A stretch of 11,675 nucleotides of DNA from assembly GCA_030638845.1 (NCBI GenBank), contig DAOWDW010000110.1, positions 1-11,675 of the forward strand, in the 5' to 3' direction. The number at the start of each line of letters is the position of its first letter. Within the stretch, counting starts at the first letter, position 1. The DNA is from Candidatus Peregrinibacteria bacterium (GTDB lineage Bacteria > Patescibacteriota > Gracilibacteria > Peribacterales > Peribacteraceae). Made by a program: the position numbers and the translations under genes. Of this stretch, positions 1 through 5,580 are shown piece by piece. The notes below the pieces were generated by a model that did no database searches, was not told the origin of the DNA, and worked only from the letters and a program-made list of their open reading frames with translations.

Positions 1-190
1 GAAGATTGCTGAATATTTAGTAGAATACAATTCTATTCGTCCACATCAATCATTGGACTACAAAAGACCTATTGAGATATATTCCAAACAGTTCTGTCCT
101 ACTAAGTCTGGATTGCACACGATGTATGTAACTCATACAATGACCTATCTTAATCCCCCACTTTCTGATATAATAATCAGATGCATCTAG
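1..190 (+). CDS. Integrase-core (DDE/rve) transposase, C-terminal end only
   Basis: The frame starting at base 2 is open from the window edge to a TAG at 188-190 and encodes about 62 residues. It contains YNSIRPHQSLDYKRPIEIY, the hallmark C-terminal end of retroviral-integrase-like transposases of the IS3/IS481 kind (rve_3 region), where the final part of the catalytic core reads N-x-x-RPHQ-x-L-x-Y-x-x-P. A later MYVTHT resembles the MYWT-type tail I associate with such transposases in CPR genomes; that is from memory. The catalytic DDE residues would lie upstream, outside the window. The frame runs 10 bp into pilT, leaving no space for a terminal inverted repeat before the next gene, so this may be a remnant or an element whose right end was lost. 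Family is fairly sure, subgroup is not. Confidence 0.7.
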   Translation, partial: KIAEYLVEYNSIRPHQSLDYKRPIEIYSKQFCPTKSGLHTMYVTHTMTYLNPPLSDIIIRCI

Positions 191-1221
191 ACCCAGAAAA
201 AATATTTTCAACAGGATTCGATATGGGTGCGTCTGACGTACACATAAGTGTTGGTCAGCCAATAATGTTTCGGATAAATGGAGATTTGACTCCACAAATG
301 AAAGAAAAGCTAAAAAAGACAGATGTTGATGCACTTATAAAATCACTTCTTGGAACGACTTTATACACAGAATTTAAAGCAAATAAGGAAATAGATACAA
401 GTTACGAGCTAAAAAGTGCTGTTCGTGTACGTATAAATTGTTTAGTTTCCAGAGGAAATTCTGGACTTGTTGCCAGACTTATTCCACCAGAAATTCCATC
501 ATTAGAAGACCTAGGACTAACAGATATTTACAAAAATATATGTAATGCTCGTGACGGACTAATTTTATTTACAGGGCCAACTGGAACAGGAAAATCTACT
601 TCTCTTGCATCTATTATAAATACTATCAATCAAGATAGACCTGCTCATATTGTTACACTGGAAGATCCTATTGAGTTTGTTTATCCGCAAGGAAAAGGAC
701 TTGTAAGACAAAGACAATATGGAGATGACTTTTTATCTTTCCCAGAAGGTCTTAAAAGAATACTAAGACAAGACCCAGATATAGTATTGGTTGGTGAAAT
801 GCGTGACTTAGAAACTATATCTACAGCCCTTACACTTGCAGAAACAGGGCACATGATATTTGGAACACTCCACACGCCAAATGCCGCTCAAACGGTAGAT
901 AGAATAGTGGATGTATTTCCTCCTCATCAGCAAACACAAATAAGAACCCAGCTTTCGCTTTCTTTAAGAGGAATAGTAGCTCAAAGGCTTCTTCCAAAGG
1001 CTGATAGAAAAAAAGGGCGGGTTGCCCAACGGGAAGTACTAGTAAATACAATGGCTGTAGCAAATATAATACGTGAAGCTCGTACTCCAGAGCTTGTATC
1101 TGTTATGCAAACACACATGAAAGATGGTCCAATGTGCACATTTGAACATAGTGCAAAAATGCTACTTGAAGAAGGATTGATAGATGAAGAAATTCATGAC
1201 TGGGCTTCTAAGTCTGTTTAA
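181..1221 (+). CDS. pilT: Type IV pilus retraction ATPase PilT
   Basis: 346 residues, the usual PilT length. PilT is a cytoplasmic hexameric ATPase that depolymerises type IV pili, driving twitching motility and DNA uptake. The N-terminal PAS-like domain has the family signature GASDVHIS (residues 16-23). The RecA-like domain follows: Walker A GPTGTGKST (132-140), Asp box TLEDPIEFVY (159-168), Walker B around DPDIVLVGEMRD (198-209) and His box ETGHMIFGTLHT (221-232). The PilT C-terminal signature AIRNLIRE appears as the variant VANIIREA. The ATG at 181 gives the normal spacing to the ASD motif, but it lies inside the transposase frame and has no Shine-Dalgarno sequence. No pilB, pilC or pilin genes are present, so pilT stands alone. 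Its original promoter may have been displaced by the mobile element. Confidence 0.95.
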   Translation: MHLDPEKIFSTGFDMGASDVHISVGQPIMFRINGDLTPQMKEKLKKTDVDALIKSLLGTTLYTEFKANKEIDTSYELKSAVRVRINCLVSRGNSGLVARLIPPEIPSLEDLGLTDIYKNICNARDGLILFTGPTGTGKSTSLASIINTINQDRPAHIVTLEDPIEFVYPQGKGLVRQRQYGDDFLSFPEGLKRILRQDPDIVLVGEMRDLETISTALTLAETGHMIFGTLHTPNAAQTVDRIVDVFPPHQQTQIRTQLSLSLRGIVAQRLLPKADRKKGRVAQREVLVNTMAVANIIREARTPELVSVMQTHMKDGPMCTFEHSAKMLLEEGLIDEEIHDWASKSV

Positions 1222-1481
1222 AGAACACAAAATAAGAATGAAGAATGAATAAAAAAATTCTATGCATTTTTTCCATATACTTAATAAAGCAATACACAGA
1301 CTACTTTCTTCCTTTACCGTCTCTCCAAGATTTATGGCTAAAATATGTTTTAATTATATTTCTCCACTGGAATTTTTACTGATCCAATTAATTCGGGGGC
1401 TAACTAAAGAAGACATATACCTTGCTTTAGAAAAACTTAATCGGTTTCTAGATTTAAATAAGGACTGACCCCCTCCTCTCT

Positions 1482-1535
1482 TTCTCCTCCCGCCCCACTT
1501 CGCCAAGGCTACGAGAGGGCAGGCTGGGAGGAGAA
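1482..1535. repeat. GC-rich long inverted repeat
   Basis: Perfect 10-bp arms TTCTCCTCCC (1482-1491) and GGGAGGAGAA (1526-1535) enclose a second pairing GCCC (1492-1495) with GGGC (1517-1520), leaving a 5-nt bulge on the right side. A smaller TCG/CGA pairing around CCAAGGCTA is possible in the loop. The block from about 1466 to 1536 is strikingly GC-rich within AT-rich DNA and has no T-tract after either arm, so it is not a typical intrinsic terminator. It looks like a dispersed palindromic intergenic repeat or small non-autonomous element. Confidence 0.55.
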
Positions 1536-1918
1536 GTAGTCTATGTATTGTTATATTGTGATTGATGTTGATTATTTCTGAGAATTTTTTTATATAGATT
1601 TTGTAATTTTCAAAGAAATAATCTTTTTTTAATTGTTGCATTTATAAGTTGAAATTATCTGATACTTTTCAAATTAATTATCTATAAAGTGATTGGCTAT
1701 TCAGCGAATCTATATTTCTTGAATATATTTTGTATTCATAATCTATACTAGATATTATCTACTATAAAACATAACTATCAATTATTAAAATGTTAATTAA
1801 AATTATGATCCAGTAAAGATTTTGTACATTCTACTTTTCAATTGGTAATGTAAAATTTCCTTGGTGATCACATATTGTATTCAAAGTAAAAAATATTGAT
1901 AACAGAAAGAATGCAAAC

Positions 1919-1946
1919 GTGTATTGACATGTCGCATGTACTACAC
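1919..1946. promoter_or_regulatory. Dyad upstream of the speD-like gene, possible operator
   Basis: An interrupted palindrome: GTGTA (1919-1923) pairs with TACAC (1942-1946), and inside it ACATG (1927-1931) pairs with CATGT (1935-1939) around a TCG centre. The left arm overlaps the candidate -35 TTGACA. Such a position fits repressor binding, but no regulator can be named from the sequence. Confidence 0.35.
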
Positions 1947-1953
1947 ACAAAAT
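1924..1953 (+). promoter_or_regulatory. Candidate sigma-70 type promoter of the speD-like/DHS-like pair
   Basis: A perfect -35 TTGACA (1924-1929), an 18-bp spacer and a weaker -10 CAAAAT (1948-1953, 4 of 6 consensus bases). This would start transcription about 35 bp before the ATG at 1995. The -10 assignment is uncertain because the surroundings are AT-rich. Confidence 0.4.
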
Positions 1954-1994
1954 ATATGCCTTGAATATTCACCTATCCCTTTTTCTCTTTTAAT

Positions 1995-2531
1995 ATGTCT
2001 CAGCAATCCCAACCAGCACTAAATCTCCAACATGAAATCTTTGTATTAGATGCATATCTCGAAAAATTTTTAGATGCTACAAAAGCAAAAACTATATCTA
2101 GAAAAGTAATAGATGCTTTGCTTAAAGCACTAGATATGGAAGAACTAGGACCACTTCAAATATACGACGCAGTAGATTTACGTGCGCCTGGATGGTCTTT
2201 TATTGTTCCAATTACAACTAGCCATATTAGCGCTCACTATTTTGAAAAACCTGGTCGTCAGCCAAATATTCGAATGGATATATACAGCTGTAAAAATGTT
2301 GATTGGAAAAGAGTAATAAATGTTTTAGATGAACATCTTGGTCTTGCAGATTGGCGTGGCAACTTTATACACAGAGAAATGGAAGAGGAAGATGCACGTG
2401 AAATATTAGACATTAAAGGTGTTGGTACAACGGTTACATCTCAAAGCCCACTAGTTTCTTTGCAAGATTTTGCAATGCAATCTATTAAAGATACTGCTTC
2501 TGTTAGGAATATAGAAAAAGTTGGAGTGTAG
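1995..2531 (+). CDS. speD: SpeD-family pyruvoyl-dependent decarboxylase (AdoMet decarboxylase homologue, substrate uncertain)
   Basis: 178 residues, longer than the roughly 125-residue bacterial class 1b enzymes. SpeD proteins cleave themselves before an internal serine to form a pyruvoyl cofactor. The active-site block is TTSHISAH (residues 74-81) followed by MDIYSC (94-99). By alignment with Thermotoga maritima AdoMetDC (Ser63, His68, Cys83), the pyruvoyl-forming Ser76, His81 and Cys99 are all kept. Differences: the residue before the serine is Thr rather than Glu, the usual HTWPE stretch reads HYFEK, and the loop to the cysteine is three residues longer. About 50 extra C-terminal residues follow the core. 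No speE is adjacent; instead a DHS-like gene lies 62 bp downstream, probably cotranscribed. Published work, recalled from memory, shows that SpeD homologues in CPR and other phyla can be L-ornithine or L-arginine decarboxylases. I am confident of family, not of substrate. Confidence 0.8.
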   Translation: MSQQSQPALNLQHEIFVLDAYLEKFLDATKAKTISRKVIDALLKALDMEELGPLQIYDAVDLRAPGWSFIVPITTSHISAHYFEKPGRQPNIRMDIYSCKNVDWKRVINVLDEHLGLADWRGNFIHREMEEEDAREILDIKGVGTTVTSQSPLVSLQDFAMQSIKDTASVRNIEKVGV

Positions 2532-2593
2532 TAAATAGTTTACTTTTTGTTTCACATTTTTGGATTTTTACTGATAAACTTCCTTCTTGTTCA

Positions 2594-3649
2594 ATGTCTT
2601 CAATATCTTCATTCCTCGAGCAAAATTTTAAGCATTTCAATGCACGCGAAGCACTAGATGCCGCGAAAACATGGGTTACTTTTTGTAACAATGGAGGCAA
2701 AATGATGGTTTCTTTAGCTGGTGCCATGAGTACTGCAGAAATTGGTAAAACACTTGCTCCGCTAATTAGAGCTGGAAAAGTGCATTCAATATCCTCCACT
2801 GGAGCAAATATTGAAGAAGATTTGTTTAATCTTGTAATGAATAAAAGTTATAAACTTCAACCAGAATGGAGATACTTAACAATGGAAGATGATTTAAAAA
2901 CTCGTGACGAAGGAATGAATAGGGTTACAGATACATGCATTCCAGAGAATGTTATGCTAGAAATGCATGCTGCACTAAGAGTTTTATGGGCAGATGCAGC
3001 TGAAAAAGGAGAAAGTAATTTCCATTACGAATACTTCTTTAAATTGATTAGAAGTGGATTTTTTGAGGGGAAAAATGATGTTCCTATGGAAGATTCTTGG
3101 GTAGTTGCCGCCGAAGAAATGGATATACCTATATTTACACCAGGAATGGAAGACTCCACTCTTGGAAATATGTTCTGTGCGGATGTAATGCAAGGAAAAG
3201 TAAAAAGCCATAGTGCAATGAAAAGTGGAACAGAATTATTTGAACACTTAACTAACTGGTATAACGAAAATCAAAAAGATCATGAAATTGGCTTTTTCCA
3301 AATTGGAGGAGGAATAGCAGGAGACTTTGCTATGTGTGTAGTCCCCGCTCTTATACAAGACCACGAACTCCCCTGCCGCCGTTGGCGCTACTTCTGTCAC
3401 ATTGGTGACGCAACCACTTCGTACGGCGGCTACAGCGGATGTCCACCAAATGAAAAGGTAACATGGCATAAATTGGATGCAGATACTGTTAATTTTACTA
3501 TTAATTCAGACGCATCTATTGTTGCACCTTTAGTATTTCAATATGTTATGGAAAAACATAGGGAGGAAACTGCTGGAGCAATTGTGGAAGAGAAAGCAAA
3601 AGAAATGGCAGGAAGTGAAAGAAGTAAAGTAAATGCGAAAATAAAGTAA
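2594..3649 (+). CDS. Deoxyhypusine synthase-like protein (probable homospermidine-type polyamine enzyme)
   Basis: 351 residues, full length for the family. Deoxyhypusine synthases transfer the aminobutyl group of spermidine, with NAD, to a lysine of eIF5A. Bacteria lack eIF5A, so bacterial homologues probably use a free amine such as putrescine and make homospermidine or a relative; the name speY has been used for them, as I recall. Visible blocks: SLAGAMSTAEIG (40-51), STGANIEEDL (68-77), IPIFTPGMEDSTLGNMF (178-194), IGGGIAGDF (237-245) and SGCPPNEKVTWHKLDADT (281-298). Lys293 in WHK matches the catalytic Lys329 of human DHS, in WGK. The human GGGVVKHH histidine is replaced by GGGIAGDF, which marks the bacterial DHS-like branch. 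It follows the speD-like gene by 62 bp, has no Shine-Dalgarno sequence, and contains an internal GC-rich tract. Confidence 0.85.
   Translation: MSSISSFLEQNFKHFNAREALDAAKTWVTFCNNGGKMMVSLAGAMSTAEIGKTLAPLIRAGKVHSISSTGANIEEDLFNLVMNKSYKLQPEWRYLTMEDDLKTRDEGMNRVTDTCIPENVMLEMHAALRVLWADAAEKGESNFHYEYFFKLIRSGFFEGKNDVPMEDSWVVAAEEMDIPIFTPGMEDSTLGNMFCADVMQGKVKSHSAMKSGTELFEHLTNWYNENQKDHEIGFFQIGGGIAGDFAMCVVPALIQDHELPCRRWRYFCHIGDATTSYGGYSGCPPNEKVTWHKLDADTVNFTINSDASIVAPLVFQYVMEKHREETAGAIVEEKAKEMAGSERSKVNAKIK
3361..3450 (+). other. GC-rich, potentially structured tract inside the DHS-like gene
   Basis: By my count 54 of 90 bases are G or C (60%), against about 27% in the 60 bases from 3001. Codons here switch to C-ending forms (CCC, GAC, CAC, CTC, TGC, CGC, TAC, GGC). 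The tract contains a perfect inverted repeat GCCGCCGT (3375-3382) / ACGGCGGC (3423-3430) and, within it, GTCAC (3396-3400) / GTGAC (3405-3409). The encoded protein remains family-like throughout, so this is a nucleotide-level peculiarity, not an insertion that breaks the gene. Confidence 0.6.
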
Positions 3650-3697
3650 ATAACCTTAAGAGCTACTTAGCTAGCTACAGATGTATGAAAGCTAAAG

Positions 3698-3738
3698 AAA
3701 TACGAAAATGAAAGAAGTGAAATACTAAAATGAAAGAA
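3698..3738 (+). repeat. Imperfect tandem direct repeat in the trp leader
   Basis: AAATACGAAAATGAAAGAA (3698-3716) and AAATACTAAAATGAAAGAA (3720-3738) match at 18 of 19 positions with a 22-bp period, about two helical turns. They lie between the DHS-like stop codon and the candidate trp promoter. They may be a tandem binding site or simply slippage in A-rich DNA. Confidence 0.5.
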
Positions 3739-3742
3739 TAAT

Positions 3743-3772
3743 TTTACTTTATTTCTTGATTATGATTATTAT
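3743..3772 (+). promoter_or_regulatory. Candidate trp operon promoter
   Basis: TTTACT (3743-3748), an 18-bp spacer and TATTAT (3767-3772) form the best -35/-10 pair before trpD. Transcription would begin near 3779, inside the palindrome at 3777-3796. The region is AT-rich, so chance matches are likely. Confidence 0.3.
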
Positions 3773-3776
3773 TCCT

Positions 3777-3796
3777 TGTACTCTTGTAACAGTACA
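3777..3796. promoter_or_regulatory. Palindrome resembling a TrpR operator, upstream of trpD
   Basis: TGTACT (3777-3782) and AGTACA (3791-3796) are perfect inverted arms around an 8-bp centre, ending 12 bp before the trpD ATG at 3809. The 18-bp core GTACTCTTGTAACAGTAC has the same length as the enterobacterial TrpR consensus GTACTAGTTAACTAGTAC and matches it at 12 of 18 positions, including all five outer bases on each side. The central CTAG contacts are not kept. The position over the predicted transcription start suits a repressor. Whether this organism has a TrpR-family protein cannot be seen here. Confidence 0.4.
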
Positions 3797-3808
3797 TCAC
3801 TATCTTTT

Positions 3809-4786
3809 ATGAATTCTTATTCCATCCACAATCTTATTTCACTACTTATTTCTGAGAATATAAGTAACGAAGAACGTGCTAAGATCTTTCAAGAACTTGT
3901 AAATAGACCAATTACTTCCGATGCAATTAATGAAGGACGCAAAGCATTACAAGAACATATGGTATCTATCCAACTATCATCAAATGCTATAGATACTTGT
4001 GGTACAGGAGGCAGTGGCAAAAAAACAATAAATACTTCGACAATAATTGCTTTTTTAGTTGCCGCTGCAGGTGGAAAAGTCGCTAAGCATGGAAATCGAT
4101 CTGCCAGTGGAAACTGTGGCTGTTTTGATCTTCTTGATCATCTTGGAGTAAATATTGATTTAACATTAGAACAAGAGAGGAAATTATTTAACGAACTAGG
4201 AATAGTCTTTCTTTATGCTAGAACTCACCATCCTGCTATGCGCTTTGTAGGTCCATTACGTAAAGAATATGGAGGAAAGACTATATTTAACTACTTAGGA
4301 CCACTTTGTAATCCTGCAGGAGTTACTAAGCAACTTGTTGGAACTGGAAATAAAGAAGACGCTTCACTCATTGCTGGTGCAATCCAAAAATCTACAAAAG
4401 ATCTTTCATTTATTGTAACTGGAGAAGATGGCTTGGATGAAGTTACAGTAACAGGATCTACTAGAATTCTTAAATTGCAGAATGGATCTTTATCAAAAGA
4501 AAAATTCTCACCACAAGATATTGATCTGGAAAAATTTTCTTCTAGTGAAATAGAAGGAGGAAGGCCAGATGAAAATACAAAAATATTTCTAGAAATTATT
4601 AAAGGAGAAGGAAACGAAGCAATAAAAACACTTGTTCTTGTAAATGCATCATATGCCTTGCTACTTACAGATCTTGTATCATCTCTTCCAGAAGCTTTGG
4701 AACTTGCTAAGCAAACGCTTCATTCTGGAAAAGTCTTTGAGGCATTTGAGCAATATCGTGAATTAAGTAACTCATCAATAAAATGA
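3809..4786 (+). CDS. trpD: Anthranilate phosphoribosyltransferase TrpD
   Basis: 325 residues. It transfers phosphoribose from PRPP to anthranilate, the second step of the tryptophan branch. The glycine-rich PRPP loop reads CGTGGSG (64-70), followed by INTST (74-78) and KHGNRS (93-98). HHPAMRFVGPLRKEYG (140-155) holds the anthranilate-contacting arginine (Arg151 by position), and GLDEV contains the metal-binding pair Asp210-Glu211. The usual GTGGD motif has Ser69 in place of Asp. I chose the ATG at 3809 over an in-frame TTG at 3776 because the TTG falls at the edge of the palindrome and adds 11 residues lacking family similarity. It is the first gene of the operon; trpE and trpG are absent here. 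Its stop overlaps the trpC start (ATGA). Confidence 0.95.
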   Translation: MNSYSIHNLISLLISENISNEERAKIFQELVNRPITSDAINEGRKALQEHMVSIQLSSNAIDTCGTGGSGKKTINTSTIIAFLVAAAGGKVAKHGNRSASGNCGCFDLLDHLGVNIDLTLEQERKLFNELGIVFLYARTHHPAMRFVGPLRKEYGGKTIFNYLGPLCNPAGVTKQLVGTGNKEDASLIAGAIQKSTKDLSFIVTGEDGLDEVTVTGSTRILKLQNGSLSKEKFSPQDIDLEKFSSSEIEGGRPDENTKIFLEIIKGEGNEAIKTLVLVNASYALLLTDLVSSLPEALELAKQTLHSGKVFEAFEQYRELSNSSIK

Positions 4787-5580
4787 GCATCCTTTCAAAA
4801 ATACTTGAGGCAAAGCGCAAAGAAGTATCTGATATGCCAGAAATATCTGATGATTTTATATGTAATCGCAAAAGCTTTATAGAAGCTTTGCGATCTGAAA
4901 AGCCCGCATTTATTGCTGAAATAAAACCAAAATCGCCTTCAGTTGGAAATATACTTTCATCTGAAGCCATACCAGAGATAGTAAAAACATATAATGATTC
5001 TGCAACAGCAATATCTGTTTTATGCGATGAAAAGTTTTTTGGTGGTGGATTTGATCTTCTTTTACAGGTTTCCGCGCAGACGGATAAACCCTTGCTTGCA
5101 AAAGAATTCGTTATAAGTGAAAAACAAGTTATGCAGGCAGTTATTAACGGAGCAAGCGCCATTCTTCTTATTGCTGCAATTCTAGAAATGACTGACCTAA
5201 TAAAACTAATTCGAAAGGCTTCTAGTGTTAACTTGAGTATTTTGCTCGAATTACATTCTGTAGATGATATAGAAAAGGCATCCTCAGCAATGAAAGAATT
5301 AGCTAAGGAAGAACGTCAAAGAATTGTTTTTGGTATAAATAACCGAAATTTGGATTCGCTTAATATTTCACTTGAGACAACTGCGCAGCTTGCCCCAAAG
5401 GTGAAGTCGATTATTACAGATAATAATCTATTGATTTCTGAAAGCGGAATAAAATCCGCGGAGGATATTCATAAACTTTCTACATTTGTAGATGGCTTTC
5501 TTATTGGAACATCTATTCTTCAGTCCTCTGATTTTAAGTCTTTCTTTTCTTCCCTTAAAACTGCATGCAACCAAAAGTAA
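4783..5580 (+). CDS. trpC: Indole-3-glycerol phosphate synthase TrpC
   Basis: 265 residues, a single-domain (beta/alpha)8 barrel not fused to TrpF. It closes the indole ring of carboxyphenylamino-deoxyribulose phosphate with loss of CO2. All catalytic positions known from Sulfolobus IGPS are visible: Glu46 and Lys48 in IAEIKPKSPS, Lys107 in LAKEF (usually KDF), Glu156 in LLELHS, Asn186 in GINNRNL and Glu220 in ISESG. The phosphate-binding end reads VDGFLIGTSIL. The start ATG overlaps the trpD stop by 4 bp, and the gene runs 16 bp into trpF, so translational coupling on both sides is likely. It contains no tryptophan residue. Confidence 0.95.
   Translation: MSILSKILEAKRKEVSDMPEISDDFICNRKSFIEALRSEKPAFIAEIKPKSPSVGNILSSEAIPEIVKTYNDSATAISVLCDEKFFGGGFDLLLQVSAQTDKPLLAKEFVISEKQVMQAVINGASAILLIAAILEMTDLIKLIRKASSVNLSILLELHSVDDIEKASSAMKELAKEERQRIVFGINNRNLDSLNISLETTAQLAPKVKSIITDNNLLISESGIKSAEDIHKLSTFVDGFLIGTSILQSSDFKSFFSSLKTACNQK

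Larger units (their letters stand above)
1222..1994. other. 773-bp gap between pilT and the speD-like gene
   Basis: No convincing gene. The stretch is very AT-rich, especially 1540-1920. One + strand ORF of 68 codons (1262-1468) ends in a helical-looking tail (LTKEDIYLALEKLNRFLDL), but I recognise no family; it could be a remnant of a mobile-element protein or chance. The gap holds a GC-rich inverted repeat (1482-1535) and ends in a candidate promoter with a dyad. I see no tRNA, CRISPR repeats or clear Rho-independent terminator for pilT. Confidence 0.6.

Noticed and set aside
101..1215. CTAAGTCTG occurring near 101 and near 1207 as flanking repeats of an insertion
   Set aside because: A 9-bp match in AT-rich coding DNA with intact pilT between; no target-duplication logic, likely chance.
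1262..1468. 68-residue + strand ORF after pilT
   Set aside because: No family recognised, no conserved motif, AT-rich setting and a start inside an A/T run. The helical tail is suggestive of a remnant but not enough to call a gene.
1354..1641. 95-residue minus-strand ORF across the GC-rich repeat
   Set aside because: Its middle is just the translated palindrome (Arg/Gly/Pro-rich) between low-complexity ends; no family similarity.
3661..3676. AGCTA/TAGCT hairpin after the DHS-like gene as a terminator
   Set aside because: Only 5 bp and no T-tract follows, so it cannot be supported as an intrinsic terminator.
3650..3808. Search for a trp leader peptide or attenuator
   Set aside because: No short ORF with tandem TGG codons and no terminator/antiterminator stems with a U-run; a T-box was not visible either.
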